DNA of 26,773 bases, from contig FR891234.1 of NCBI GenBank assembly GCA_000433755.1, forward strand, positions 1-26,773, read 5' to 3'. Under the pieces are notes generated by a model. The model did not search any database, had not been told where the DNA came from, and was given only the letters and a program-made list of their open reading frames with translations. A program made the translations under genes and the position numbers. Below, in pieces: positions 15,670 to 24,704 of the stretch. The first letter of the stretch is position 1; each line of letters begins with the position of its first letter. The DNA comes from Clostridium sp. CAG:465. GTDB taxonomy: Bacteria; Bacillota; Clostridia; TANB77; CAG-465.

Positions 15670-16413
15670 ATGAATACTAAGGAAAATCATGTGGCTTTTA
15701 TAATGTGGATAATTATTATTTTAGTTGTGGTTGCTGCTGTAATTTTAATTTTAACATCTAATGCTAATTTATTTAGTAATGAAAATAATAATCAGAGTGA
15801 ACAAGCTAAGAATTTAAATGATAATAATGTAAATGAAAATAATAATAATAGTAACAACAATAATAGTGATAAGAGCGAACAATCAAATGATAATACCAAT
15901 GATAAACCTGCCACAGCTGTAGCCAAAGAGGAAAAGGAAACAGCACCTCAAACACCAACTGAGGTGCAAATTGCAACGTATACCACTACTTTATATGACA
16001 AGGAACAAACTAGAATAGATAATATTAATCTTGCTATTTCTAAGTTAAATGGGGTTATAATTGAAAACGGAGCTGAATTTTCTTTTAATAATACAATAGG
16101 TCCTATGCATGAAGGTAATGGTTTTAAAAAAGCAACTGGATTTGATAGTAATGGAAAGAAAATAAAAATATCTGGTGGAGGAATATGTCAAATAAGTAGT
16201 ACGCTTTACAATTGTGCATTGATTGCAGGATTTAATATTACTGAAAGGCATCCTCATAGTAGACGTGTATATTACGTTCCAAAAGATAAAGATGCAACTA
16301 TCCTTTATGGTAGCTTAGATTTAAAATTTGTAAACAACTCTGGTTCTAAAGTAAGAATTGATGCTTCAGCTACAAAATCCACTGTAACAATAACTTTAGT
16401 AAAAATAAAATAA
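15670..16413 (+). CDS. VanW-domain membrane-anchored protein
   Basis: 247 aa. One hydrophobic helix at about residues 9-29 anchors it, then a low-complexity linker rich in Asn, Ser and Asp (about 31-80), then a VanW domain (about 100-247). Domain hallmarks are NGAEFSFNNTIGP, GFKKATGF, GGGICQISSTLYN (169-181) and ERHPHS. VanW domains are found in vancomycin-resistance clusters and in many clostridial surface proteins; their activity is not established, and no van genes are nearby. ATG at 15670 follows AAGGAGTG. It has its own terminator, convergent with divIC. Confidence 0.92.
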   Translation: MNTKENHVAFIMWIIIILVVVAAVILILTSNANLFSNENNNQSEQAKNLNDNNVNENNNNSNNNNSDKSEQSNDNTNDKPATAVAKEEKETAPQTPTEVQIATYTTTLYDKEQTRIDNINLAISKLNGVIIENGAEFSFNNTIGPMHEGNGFKKATGFDSNGKKIKISGGGICQISSTLYNCALIAGFNITERHPHSRRVYYVPKDKDATILYGSLDLKFVNNSGSKVRIDASATKSTVTITLVKIK

Positions 16414-16444
16414 AGGTACATGTACGTATTGTACATGTGCCTTT
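16412..16444. terminator. Bidirectional terminator of the VanW gene and divIC
   Basis: AAAGGTACATGTAC (16412-16425) pairs with GTACATGTGCCTTT (16431-16444), one G-T pair, five-base loop. T-rich tails lie on both sides. The divIC stop codon (16443-16445) lies partly within the stem. Confidence 0.8.
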
Positions 16445-16751
16445 ATTTATTTGCATCTATAAAGATTTTTTCATATGGCTTCACATATCCAAGAGATTCT
16501 CTTGCAACATTTTCTATATACTCATCTGATTTAGTATTACCTTTTTGATTATTATAGTAATTAACTAGTTCTCTTTTGTTTTCTATATCCGCAGTATACA
16601 TTTCAATTTCTGAGTCATATTTATTTATTTGAACCTGTTGTTCTATAAATGTATAGACAAAATATATAGAAAAAGCAAATAAAACAATCATTACAGGCCT
16701 TATTTTCTTTTTCTTATTTATTTTATTATTAATATTTTCTCTTTTTTTCAT
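16443..16751 (-). CDS. divIC: Septum formation initiator DivIC/FtsB family
   Basis: 102 aa bitopic division protein. A Lys-rich cytoplasmic N-terminus is followed by a transmembrane helix at about 20-38 (MIVLFAFSIYFVYTFI), an extracellular coiled coil at about 38-70, and the conserved tail ENVARESLGYVKPYEKIF. It joins the FtsL/DivIB complex at the septum. ATG at 16751 follows AGAGG. It lies 4 bases after yabQ, the same order as in Bacillus (yabP, yabQ, divIC). Confidence 0.93.
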   Translation of the reverse strand: MKKRENINNKINKKKKIRPVMIVLFAFSIYFVYTFIEQQVQINKYDSEIEMYTADIENKRELVNYYNNQKGNTKSDEYIENVARESLGYVKPYEKIFIDANK

Positions 16752-16755
16752 AAAT

Positions 16756-17253
16756 CTAAACCTCTTTTGTCTTTTTTCTTAATGGTTTTACTTTAAATAC
16801 GCTCTTAAAAAACTTACATATACAAGATATCACATATAAAAACTTTTTGCAACATTTTTTTATTATTTTCTTAGTTTTTTTAGCAAATTTTAATATAATT
16901 TGTAAAATTAAAATTAAAGGTAAAAATATTGTAGAAATAATTTCTCTAAACATATTAAAAAACAATATGTAAAGTTTCATCAAATATTTACTTATTGTAG
17001 TAAAATATACACTACAGCCAATTAAAATTCCTAAAAAAACATATAGTCTTATTTGAGAGTCTAGTAACTTTATAATACTAAAAATAATTACCATAGTAAC
17101 TATAATAAAATATATACTATCTTGTATCATTACTGTAAGAGTACTTACTTTTTTTATTTTTCTATATGCTCTGAAAAAATCAAATATACCTGCAATAAGT
17201 ACTCCTATTAAAACAAATTCTATAAAGTCAATAACTTGATTTGAAACATACAT
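16756..17253 (-). CDS. yabQ: Spore cortex biosynthesis protein YabQ
   Basis: 165 aa, a membrane protein with about four hydrophobic helices in the first 125 residues and a very basic C-terminal tail. The start (IEFVLIGVLIAGIFDFFRAYR) matches the YabQ pattern, in which Asp and Arg follow the first helix. In Bacillus, YabQ is made in the mother cell and is needed for spore cortex. Its place between yabP and divIC supports the call. The ribosome site (AGAGAG) is weak. Confidence 0.9.
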   Translation of the reverse strand: MYVSNQVIDFIEFVLIGVLIAGIFDFFRAYRKIKKVSTLTVMIQDSIYFIIVTMVIIFSIIKLLDSQIRLYVFLGILIGCSVYFTTISKYLMKLYILFFNMFREIISTIFLPLILILQIILKFAKKTKKIIKKCCKKFLYVISCICKFFKSVFKVKPLRKKTKEV

Positions 17254-17267
17254 ACTTTCTCTCTTTC

Positions 17268-17564
17268 TTATTTAAATAATTTATTCATAAACCCAGTTTT
17301 TTTTGCATTATTTATATCACTATATGCAACTGCTATTATTTTACCTTCTATTATAAGCTCATTATTTTCTAAGTTTAATTTATTCATTTTTAAATCATCA
17401 CCTTTAATGGTAAGGATGCCAAGATCAGTTTGTGCTATAACTAGTTCATCATCAAAGCTATGTATATCAATTACACCTGTGACTGATACCTTTTCCCTAT
17501 TTTCCATTATAATATTTTGATTTGTTAATACTTTATCTGTTTTGTTCATTTTAAAATCTTCCAT
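17268..17564 (-). CDS. yabP: Sporulation protein YabP
   Basis: 98 aa from the ATG at 17564, which follows AAGGAGTGG; the frame is open further upstream but has no ribosome site there. The core ENREKVSVTGVIDIHSFD, then LGILTIKGDDLKMNKLNLE and IEGKI, is the YabP/YqfC family signature. Such small mother-cell proteins support spore envelope assembly. It is the first gene of yabP-yabQ-divIC. I could not pick out a clear sporulation-sigma promoter in the 90 bases upstream. Confidence 0.92.
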   Translation of the reverse strand: MEDFKMNKTDKVLTNQNIIMENREKVSVTGVIDIHSFDDELVIAQTDLGILTIKGDDLKMNKLNLENNELIIEGKIIAVAYSDINNAKKTGFMNKLFK

Positions 17565-17652
17565 AATCCCACTCCTTATTTTAATTTCGGATTTTACATC
17601 TATAATATATATATTCATTAAAATTTCTTTTATTACAAATTTGTCCACATAG

Positions 17653-17677
17653 AAAAAGATATAGCACATGCTATACC
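17653..17677 (-). terminator. uvrB terminator
   Basis: Minus strand GGTATAGC, loop ATGT, GCTATATC, then TTTTTC. It starts 4 bases past the uvrB stop and shields yabP from uvrB read-through. Confidence 0.85.
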
Positions 17678-17680
17678 TTT

Positions 17681-19639
17681 TTACCTCATATCTTTTAAAT
17701 CATTTATAAAATCTCTAATATTTGCAGCTTTCTCAAACTCATAGTTTTTAGCAAAAGATAACATTTCTTCAGTTAGCCTATCTATTGCTTCTTGTATACT
17801 TTCTCCCTTTTTAATTTCAATATTATCTTCTGATTTTTCACCTTCATCATAAGTTGCTTTTACGCTATCTCTTACTTCTTTTTTTATTGTTTTAGGAACA
17901 ATTCCATGTTTCTCATTATATTCCATTTGAATTTTTCTTCTTCTATTTGTTTCTTTTATAGCTATTTCCATTGAATCTGTAAGCTCATCAGCATACATTA
18001 TTACTTTTCCATTTGCATTTCTGGCTGCTCTTCCTATAGTTTGAATAAGTGAACGTTCACTTCTTAAGAATCCCTCTTTATCTGCATCAAGTATTGCAAC
18101 TAGTGAAACTTCTGGAATATCAAGTCCTTCTCTTAATAAATTAATTCCTACTAATACATCAAATTTACCAAGTCTTAAATCTCTTATTATTTCAAGTCTA
18201 TCTAATGCTTCTATATCTGAATGCATATACCTTACTTTAATATTTTTCTTATCTAAGTACATTGTAAGTTCTTCTGCCATTTTTTTGGTTAGTGTTGTAA
18301 CAAGCACACGCTCTTTTTTAGCTACTACTTCGTTTATATTATTAATCAAATCTTCTATTTGTCCATCTATTGGTTTTACAATAATATTTGGATCTAAAAG
18401 TCCCGTAGGTCTTATAATTTGTTCTGCTATATCACAAGAATGTTCTTTTTCATATTCTGCAGGCGTTGCACTTACAAATATTTTTTGCTTTGCCTTCTTT
18501 TCCCACTCATCAAATTTTAGAGGCCTATTATCAAGTGCTGAAGGTAATCTAAATCCATTCTCTATAAGTGCCTCTTTACGTGCTCTGTCCCCATTATACA
18601 TTCCTCTTATTTGAGGTATTGTAACATGAGATTCATCTATTACAACTAAAAAATCGTCGCCTAAATAATCAAATAAGGTATAGGGTGTGCTTCCAAGCTC
18701 TCTTCCACTCATATATACAGAATAATTTTCTATTCCTTGACAAAATCCTGTTTCCCTTAACATTTCAATATCAAAGTTAGTCCTTTGTTCAAGTCTATAT
18801 GCTTCTACTACTTTTCCATTATCTCTAAAATACTTTAGTCTTTCTTCAAGTTCTTTTTTTATTTTTACTATTGCATCTTCTATTTTATCTTCAGGTATAA
18901 CATAGTGAGATTTTGGATATATGAACTCATGCATTGATGTTGATTTAACTTTTCCTGTTATTGGATCAACCAAGCATACTCTATCTATTTCATCTCCAAA
19001 GAACTCTAGTCTTACTATTTCATCAGATTTGTCTGCTGGGAATATATCTACTATATCACCTTTTACTCTAAATTTTCCTCTAGTAAAGTCTATATCATTT
19101 CTTTCATATTGGATATCAACTAGCCTTTTTAATACTTCATCTCTTGATTTTTTCATTCCTGGTCTTACTGAAAGCACTAAACTTGAATAATCCTCTGGAG
19201 AGCCTAATGAATAAATTGAAGATACGCTTGATACTATTATTACATCTTTTCTTTCAAAAAGTGCTGCTGTTGCACTGTGTCTTAATTTATCAATTTCGTC
19301 ATTTATACTACTGTCTTTTTCTATATATGTGTCTGTTGATGCAATATATGCTTCTGGTTGATAGTAGTCATAGTATGATATAAAATATTCAACTGCATTC
19401 TCTGGAAATAATTCTTTAAATTCACTGTAAAGTTGTCCTGCAAGTGTTTTATTATGTGCCATTATTATTGTAGGTTTATTTACCTGTTCTATTACATTTG
19501 CAATGGTAAAAGTTTTTCCAGAACCTGTCACTCCAAGTAGAGTCTGCCCTTTATCTCCTCTTTTTACACCATCTACTAATTTTTTTATTGCCTCTGGTTG
19601 ATCACCAGTAGGTTTATATTTTGAATGAAGTTTAAACAT
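17681..19639 (-). CDS. uvrB: Excinuclease ABC subunit UvrB
   Basis: 652 aa, a normal length. It is the damage-verifying helicase-like core of nucleotide excision repair, loaded by UvrA and cut with UvrC. Walker A GVTGSGKT at 36-43, beta-hairpin region YYDYYQPEAYI at about 89-99, DESHVTIPQI (Walker B zone), helicase motifs HSDIEALDR and RLGKFDVLVGINLLREGLDI, QTIGRAARN, and a C-terminal UVR motif (about 612-648) that contacts UvrC. ATG at 19639 follows GGAGG. uvrA is not adjacent. It is co-transcribed with the 84-aa gene in front, under a LexA-like box. Confidence 0.98.
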   Translation of the reverse strand: MFKLHSKYKPTGDQPEAIKKLVDGVKRGDKGQTLLGVTGSGKTFTIANVIEQVNKPTIIMAHNKTLAGQLYSEFKELFPENAVEYFISYYDYYQPEAYIASTDTYIEKDSSINDEIDKLRHSATAALFERKDVIIVSSVSSIYSLGSPEDYSSLVLSVRPGMKKSRDEVLKRLVDIQYERNDIDFTRGKFRVKGDIVDIFPADKSDEIVRLEFFGDEIDRVCLVDPITGKVKSTSMHEFIYPKSHYVIPEDKIEDAIVKIKKELEERLKYFRDNGKVVEAYRLEQRTNFDIEMLRETGFCQGIENYSVYMSGRELGSTPYTLFDYLGDDFLVVIDESHVTIPQIRGMYNGDRARKEALIENGFRLPSALDNRPLKFDEWEKKAKQKIFVSATPAEYEKEHSCDIAEQIIRPTGLLDPNIIVKPIDGQIEDLINNINEVVAKKERVLVTTLTKKMAEELTMYLDKKNIKVRYMHSDIEALDRLEIIRDLRLGKFDVLVGINLLREGLDIPEVSLVAILDADKEGFLRSERSLIQTIGRAARNANGKVIMYADELTDSMEIAIKETNRRRKIQMEYNEKHGIVPKTIKKEVRDSVKATYDEGEKSEDNIEIKKGESIQEAIDRLTEEMLSFAKNYEFEKAANIRDFINDLKDMR

Positions 19640-19657
19640 ATATGTTCCTCCAAATTT

Positions 19658-19912
19658 CTATATTCCAAAAATATTTGCTTTAAGTATCATTTTTGTAATT
19701 TTACTTTTTTCTTCAAATTTTATTTTCCAGGTACTCCCAAGTATAGAACGTCCTTTAATATATTCTTCTGCTGGTTTACCTAAAACTCTACATAATTTCT
19801 TTTGAAGTTTTATATCATTAGTATATACCACAATTAATTCTTCTTTATATAATACATTTATTGTTGTTTCTGTTTCACCTTTATTTGCTTCTTTATATAT
19901 TTTCTTTTCCAT
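19658..19912 (-). CDS. Small protein of unknown function at the head of the uvrB operon
   Basis: 84 aa from the ATG at 19912, which follows GAGGG at 8 bases; the longer open frame to 19963 would cross the promoter. The protein is basic, with two beta-like stretches (TTINVLYKEELIVVYTN and GSTWKIKFEEKSKITKMIL) and a central VLGKPAEEYIKGRSILGS. No membrane helix or catalytic motif is seen. It ends 18 bases before uvrB and shares its promoter, so it may be a DNA-damage-responsive protein; that is inference from position only. Confidence 0.8.
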   Translation of the reverse strand: MEKKIYKEANKGETETTINVLYKEELIVVYTNDIKLQKKLCRVLGKPAEEYIKGRSILGSTWKIKFEEKSKITKMILKANIFGI

Positions 19913-19945
19913 TATTTTTCCCTCAAAACTAAATTTTACACGTAT

Positions 19946-19974
19946 ATTATACAATGAAAACACGTGTTTGTAAA
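19946..19974 (-). promoter_or_regulatory. Promoter of the 84-aa gene and uvrB
   Basis: Minus strand TTTACA (19974-19969), 17-base spacer, TATAAT (19951-19946); start near 19939 and a leader of about 27 bases. Confidence 0.75.
19957..19970. promoter_or_regulatory. LexA/DinR-like operator in the uvrB promoter
   Basis: Minus strand CAAACACGTGTTTT holds the perfect palindrome AAACACGTGTTT (19958-19969) between -35 and -10. It fits the Gram-positive SOS-box consensus CGAACRNRYGTTYG at 12 of 14 positions; the departures are A for G at position 2 and T for G at position 14. The site fits the known SOS control of uvrB in Bacillus. Confidence 0.55.
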
Positions 19975-19997
19975 CCTTTTATACCTTAAAATATGCT

Positions 19998-20029
19998 AAA
20001 AAGCGATGATTTAAGTTTCACCGCTTTTT
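19998..20029 (-). terminator. gpmA terminator
   Basis: Minus strand AAAAAGCGGTGA pairs with TCATCGCTTTTT (12 bp, one G-U). The U run forms the end of the stem itself. It lies just past the gpmA stop. Confidence 0.7.
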
Positions 20030-20033
20030 ATTT

Positions 20034-20726
20034 TTAATCTTTTACATAATAGTGTTTTATAGGTTTTAGGTTATCATCTAATTCATAGCAAATAGGATTT
20101 CCTGTTTGTAATTCAAGTTTTATAATATCCTCATCACTAATATTATCTAAATATTTTATAAGTCCCCTAAGACTATTTCCATGTGCTGCAATAATTATTT
20201 TTCTTCCATTTTCTAATTCTGGTTTTATATCTGAGTTCCAATACTCTACAACTCTTTTTATTGTATCTAGTAAATTCTCTGTTTTAGGTAGTTCTTCTTC
20301 TGAAAGTCCATTATATTTTGGATCATTACCAGGATACCTTTTATCTGATTTATCTAGTTCTGGAGGTCTTACGTCTGTACTTCTTCTCCATAAAAGTACT
20401 TGTTTTTCACCATATTTTTCTTTAGTTTCCTCTTTATTTAATCCTTGTAAAGCTCCGTAATGTCTTTCATTTAATTTCCAACTTCTTTTTATTTCAATAT
20501 TTTCTTCATTCATTTCTTTTAATATATATCGTAAAGTATCCTCTGCTCTTTTTAAAACAGATGTAAATGCTAAATCAAATGAAAATCCCTTTTCCTTTAA
20601 TACCTTACCAGCTTCTTTAGCCTCAGCTATTCCCTTAGGTGATAATTCCACATCTGTCCATCCAGTAAATTTATTTTCAAGATTCCACATACTTTGACCG
20701 TGTCTTACTAACACTAATTTTATCAT
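20034..20726 (-). CDS. gpmA: 2,3-bisphosphoglycerate-dependent phosphoglycerate mutase
   Basis: 230 aa, a normal length. It interconverts 3- and 2-phosphoglycerate in glycolysis through a phosphohistidine. LVLVRHGQSMWN with the active His9, FTGWTDVELSPKG, ERHYGALQGLNK, the WRRSTDVRPP segment and AAHGNSLRG are all family signatures. ATG at 20726 follows AAGGAGGAA. It lies 15 bases after the ZIP gene with no terminator between them. Confidence 0.97.
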   Translation of the reverse strand: MIKLVLVRHGQSMWNLENKFTGWTDVELSPKGIAEAKEAGKVLKEKGFSFDLAFTSVLKRAEDTLRYILKEMNEENIEIKRSWKLNERHYGALQGLNKEETKEKYGEKQVLLWRRSTDVRPPELDKSDKRYPGNDPKYNGLSEEELPKTENLLDTIKRVVEYWNSDIKPELENGRKIIIAAHGNSLRGLIKYLDNISDEDIIKLELQTGNPICYELDDNLKPIKHYYVKD

Positions 20727-20741
20727 ATCAAATTCCTCCTT

Positions 20742-21518
20742 TTATCCTAATGCTACATCAAGAATCATCATTAATACAAATCCCACAGCGACTCCAATTG
20801 TAGCTATATTTGAGTGATTACCTGCCTGTGATTCAGGTATTAATTCTTCAACTACAACATATATCATAGCTCCTGCTGCAAAAGCTAATAAATATGGCAA
20901 TACTGGAACAATTATACTAGTAAGTAAAATTGTAATAATAGCTCCTATGGGCTCTACTATACCAGATAGAGTTCCATACAAAAATGCTTTAGATTTTGAC
21001 ATACCTTCACTCTTAAGCGGCATAGAAATAATTGCACCCTCTGGAAAATTTTGAATTGCAATTCCTATAGCAAGGGCAAAAGCTCCTGCCATAGTAATTC
21101 CTGCATTTGACATCATAGCACCTGCAAAAGTTACACCTACCGCCATTCCTTCTGGTATGTTATGAAGGGTTACTGCAAAAACAAGCATAGTAGTCTTTTT
21201 AAGTTTTGTTTTTATTCCTTCAGGTTTATCACTTTCTAAATGTAGATGTGGTACTAAGCTATCTAGTGTCAACAAGAAAAGAATTCCAAGTAAAAATCCA
21301 ATTGAAGCAGGAAGCCATGAAATGCCTCCCTGTTCCTTTGTCATATTTATTGCAGGAATTAAAAGTGACCATACAGACGCAGCTATCATAACACCAGATG
21401 CAAAACCTAAAAGCACTTTTTCTAATTTATTATTCATTTTATTTTTCATTAAAAATACAGTCATACTTCCAAGTGTTGTTCCAAGAAATGGAATTAATAA
21501 TCCCCAAAACAAATTCAT
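20742..21518 (-). CDS. ZIP family divalent metal transporter
   Basis: 258 aa, about eight hydrophobic helices. Two metal-path motifs are plain: HNIPEGMAVG and QNFPEGAII, the paired TM4/TM5 signatures of ZIP proteins. The HLHLESDKPEG loop before TM4 is a short version of the His-rich loop. The metal (Zn, Fe or Mn) cannot be told. The length and motifs fit the GufA/ZupT-like bacterial branch. ATG at 21518 follows AGGGGG. It lies 27 bases after the ABC permease with no terminator seen, so it may be read from the same transcript. Confidence 0.93.
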   Translation of the reverse strand: MNLFWGLLIPFLGTTLGSMTVFLMKNKMNNKLEKVLLGFASGVMIAASVWSLLIPAINMTKEQGGISWLPASIGFLLGILFLLTLDSLVPHLHLESDKPEGIKTKLKKTTMLVFAVTLHNIPEGMAVGVTFAGAMMSNAGITMAGAFALAIGIAIQNFPEGAIISMPLKSEGMSKSKAFLYGTLSGIVEPIGAIITILLTSIIVPVLPYLLAFAAGAMIYVVVEELIPESQAGNHSNIATIGVAVGFVLMMILDVALG

Positions 21519-21545
21519 ACTTATCCCCCTTTTAATATTTTTTAA

Positions 21546-23945
21546 TTATTCATTTGCTTTTAAACTTGTTACCATATCGATGTTTTTTACTTTAGTTGCT
21601 AAAATTTTATTTACAAAATATGAAACTATAAATGTTCCCAAAGTTGCATATATGTATGATAGTATTTTTATTTTTGCACTAAAATCATAACTATCACCAA
21701 GCGCTGCTTTAAAGATATAATCTACCATCATATATCCTAATGGAAGTCCTATTATTATAGCAACAATTGTTATCCAAATATTTTGCATTACAAATATCTT
21801 CTTTATTTTTTTATCATCAAAGCCTAATACTTTTAAAGTTGCAAATTGATATCCTTTTTCACTATATGAAAGTATACCAAGGTTATATATTATTACAAAC
21901 CCAAGAATTACAGATACAACAATTAAAATAACTACCATCATTTTTACCGTTTTTAACATGCTCTGCATTCCTTCTTTTAAATTTGAAATACTTTGAATTA
22001 CTTTTACACCATCTAATTTTTGAATATTACTAAGATCTAAATTTGTATATATTGAATCTGCTCTATATTTTATTCTTAAAAAATCTGCATAACTTTTTGA
22101 AATATTTAAACTTTGACTTTGGGGATCCCTATTAAGTCCTATAATGTTTGTTGTATACCAATCATCATTTCCAAATATATGCCATGTTATACTATCTCCT
22201 ACATTTAATCCAAGTGTTTTTGATAATTTTTCTGTAATAAATACACCATTATCACCAATATCAATAAACTGCCTGTTATGTCCTGTATATTTTAAATAAT
22301 CTTTTGCATCATTAATAGTAACTGTATTTGTTTCTTTAGTTCCATCTTTTTTCTTTATTTCTATTCCTAATGTTTTACTTGTTGCATTACCATATTTTTC
22401 TGTTAAATTATTAAATTCTTCATCTGTGTAATCATTATCAAGAGAAAGTTTATAACTAAAATTATACAACTTATCAAATTGCCAATCCAAATATGAATTC
22501 ATTGTATCAAGCATTCCAAAGGCACAAACTATAAGCATAGTGCAACCAATAATTCCAACCACACCCATGATTGTTCTTCCTTTGTTTCTTGTAATATCTC
22601 TTAAATTCCATCTTACTGAAAGTGATGAATTTTTAAATATACCTTTGGTTGTTATATTAAACCTTCTTTGTTTTACTTTTGGAATTTCTAATCTTAAAGC
22701 TTCACTTGCAGGTTCTTTTAATACTTTTCTACAAGATAAATATGTTACGAAACTTATTATAACAACAACGGCCAATGCTAATATATATACAGCTGGTACT
22801 AACGCTGTATTATATACTGGTACTTCAAAAAATTCCATTTCCTGTTCTAAGAAAAATCTACCAAGCACAAAATTTCCTACTAATACACCTATTATACTTG
22901 CCAAAATACTTATATACATTCCATAGCTTACATAATGAAATACTATTTTTCTATTTTTAAAGCCTAAAGCTTTGAGTGTACCAATCTGAGTTCTTTGTTT
23001 TTTTACAAATCTATGCATTGTTGTTACTACAGATAAAATTGCAATTAACAAAAATAACATTGTAAATACAAATGAATATGTACTGCCTTCTTCTATTTCT
23101 GAATTGTATGCTTCATAAGATGCACTTGAATTTCTATCAGTTACTGCAATTGCAGCTTCTATATCGTTTTCCAACTTAACCTTTGTATCATTTATTTTAT
23201 CTAAGTTATCAACATCAACTAATATATTGTTAAATATGTAATAGTCTTCTATATTAAAATTAGGTATAAATTGGTTTATCATATCATCTGATATGTCATT
23301 TACACTAATTCCTATACTTTCACTTATATTTTCTTTTACTTGGTCATATATATATTCTTTTGGGAACTCATTTATAGATAAATATACGTATCCATAATCT
23401 TTATGTGTTGGAAATATCTCAGATTCATTTTTTATACTATATACATGATCTGGTGTATTTATAAGTCCTATTATTTTTTCTTTTATATCATATTTTTGGT
23501 ATGTAAGTGTGATTTCATCTCCAACTTTAAGTCCAAGATTTTTAGCAAGGTAACTATCTACCCATACTCCATTTTTATCTTTACTAAAATTTTCTCCATC
23601 TACAACATACATTTTTGATATGCTATTTTCTTCTATGAAATTTGTTTCAAGAGATACATTATCAAAATCTTTAAGCGAAGTTGTTAAGGTAAGCACTCTA
23701 TTTGCATCTTTTACATTTTCCGTATTTTTTACTTTATTTAAGTCATAAGTCTTAAAGTTTTCTCCAGTAAGCCACAAATCCTGTAAATTATTTTCTTCAT
23801 AATATGTATCTGCACTTTTTTGCATTCCGTCCATATAGCTATGAACACCTGCAAAAACAAATACTCCTAAAAATATCATTAGAAAAATGGTTATAAATTG
23901 TGACTTGTTTTTCATTATATCCCTAAAAGCTTTTTTTCTTAACAT
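21546..23945 (-). CDS. ABC transporter permease with two FtsX domains
   Basis: 799 aa. One helix near residues 15-37, a large outer domain, three helices (about 285-410), a linker, a fifth helix (about 460-480), a second outer domain, then three helices at the C-terminus. Each half has an FtsX-type coupling motif: QIGTLKALGFKNRKI and QFATLKVLGFDDKKI. Such permeases act as exporters of peptides, lipids or drugs, not as importers. Its ATG (23945) overlaps the ATPase stop as TAATG and lies 8 bases after GAGGTG; the ATG two codons earlier is too close to that site. Its partner ATPase is directly upstream. Confidence 0.94.
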   Translation of the reverse strand: MLRKKAFRDIMKNKSQFITIFLMIFLGVFVFAGVHSYMDGMQKSADTYYEENNLQDLWLTGENFKTYDLNKVKNTENVKDANRVLTLTTSLKDFDNVSLETNFIEENSISKMYVVDGENFSKDKNGVWVDSYLAKNLGLKVGDEITLTYQKYDIKEKIIGLINTPDHVYSIKNESEIFPTHKDYGYVYLSINEFPKEYIYDQVKENISESIGISVNDISDDMINQFIPNFNIEDYYIFNNILVDVDNLDKINDTKVKLENDIEAAIAVTDRNSSASYEAYNSEIEEGSTYSFVFTMLFLLIAILSVVTTMHRFVKKQRTQIGTLKALGFKNRKIVFHYVSYGMYISILASIIGVLVGNFVLGRFFLEQEMEFFEVPVYNTALVPAVYILALAVVVIISFVTYLSCRKVLKEPASEALRLEIPKVKQRRFNITTKGIFKNSSLSVRWNLRDITRNKGRTIMGVVGIIGCTMLIVCAFGMLDTMNSYLDWQFDKLYNFSYKLSLDNDYTDEEFNNLTEKYGNATSKTLGIEIKKKDGTKETNTVTINDAKDYLKYTGHNRQFIDIGDNGVFITEKLSKTLGLNVGDSITWHIFGNDDWYTTNIIGLNRDPQSQSLNISKSYADFLRIKYRADSIYTNLDLSNIQKLDGVKVIQSISNLKEGMQSMLKTVKMMVVILIVVSVILGFVIIYNLGILSYSEKGYQFATLKVLGFDDKKIKKIFVMQNIWITIVAIIIGLPLGYMMVDYIFKAALGDSYDFSAKIKILSYIYATLGTFIVSYFVNKILATKVKNIDMVTSLKANE

Positions 23946-24655
23946 TACCATTTCACCTCATCAATCTTTTTAGGTTCATTGTTTTTTTCTACACTCTCAA
24001 TCTTTCCATTTTTTACTCTAATTATAGTATCAGCAATTTCTGCAAGTAATGCATTATGCGTTACTATCACAACAGTATTAGCTCCGTTATTTCTATCACA
24101 TTGTTTCTTTAAAAGTTTTAAAACTTCAACACCTGTCTTAGAATCTAATGCTCCTGTTGGTTCGTCACATAATAATAGTTTTGGATCTTTTGCAATCGCT
24201 CTTGCTATAGATACTCTTTGTTGTTCACCTCCAGATAATTGATTTGGAAATTTATTTGCATGTTCAAGAAGTCCTACATCTTTTAAGGCTTCTTTACTAT
24301 CTACAGGATTTTTTACTATTTCTTTTACAACATCTACATTTTCTTCAACAGTAAGAGTTGGTAATATGTTATAGAACTGAAATATAAATCCTATATTTTC
24401 TGCTCTAAAATTTGTTAATTTCTTTTCATCATAATCTGAAATTCTTTCATCTCCTACTTCTATTACTCCTGATGTTGGTGTATCCATTCCACCAATTAAA
24501 TTAAGAAGTGTTGATTTACCTGCTCCAGATGGTCCAAGTACAACTACAAATTCTCCTTCATTTAATTCAAGGTCAACATTGTCTAGTGCTTTATATTCTT
24601 TTTCACCAGTTTTATATACTTTACTTACATTTTTTATTTTAATTATTTTTTTCAT
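23945..24655 (-). CDS. ABC transporter ATP-binding protein (MacB/LolD type)
   Basis: 236 aa. Walker A GPSGAGKST, Q-loop FIFQFYNILP, signature LSGGEQQRVSIARA, Walker B LLLCDEPTGALD and switch His in IVTHN are all intact. This ATPase class pairs with FtsX-type permeases. The ATG at 24655 is chosen: AAGGAAAGGA lies just upstream and MKKIIKIKNVSKVYK is a typical start. An earlier ATG at 24676 lies in the operator. Divergent from the TetR gene and probably repressed by it through the palindromes between them. Confidence 0.96.
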   Translation of the reverse strand: MKKIIKIKNVSKVYKTGEKEYKALDNVDLELNEGEFVVVLGPSGAGKSTLLNLIGGMDTPTSGVIEVGDERISDYDEKKLTNFRAENIGFIFQFYNILPTLTVEENVDVVKEIVKNPVDSKEALKDVGLLEHANKFPNQLSGGEQQRVSIARAIAKDPKLLLCDEPTGALDSKTGVEVLKLLKKQCDRNNGANTVVIVTHNALLAEIADTIIRVKNGKIESVEKNNEPKKIDEVKW

Positions 24656-24674
24656 TTTTCCTTTCCTTTCTAAC

Positions 24675-24690
24675 ATGAAATTAATTTCAT
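24675..24690. promoter_or_regulatory. Operator 1 of the TetR/ABC locus
   Basis: ATGAAATTAATTTCAT is a perfect 16-bp palindrome. It lies downstream of the ABC -10 box, about positions +8 to +23 of the predicted transcript, and shares ATGAAA-N4-TTTCAT with operator 2. Confidence 0.7.
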
Positions 24691-24704
24691 ATTTTTATAC
24701 TAAT

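Noticed and set aside
15760..15910. AAT/AAC-rich stretch as a simple-sequence repeat
   Set aside because: It encodes the Asn/Ser linker of the VanW-domain protein; such low-complexity linkers are common in AT-rich surface protein genes.
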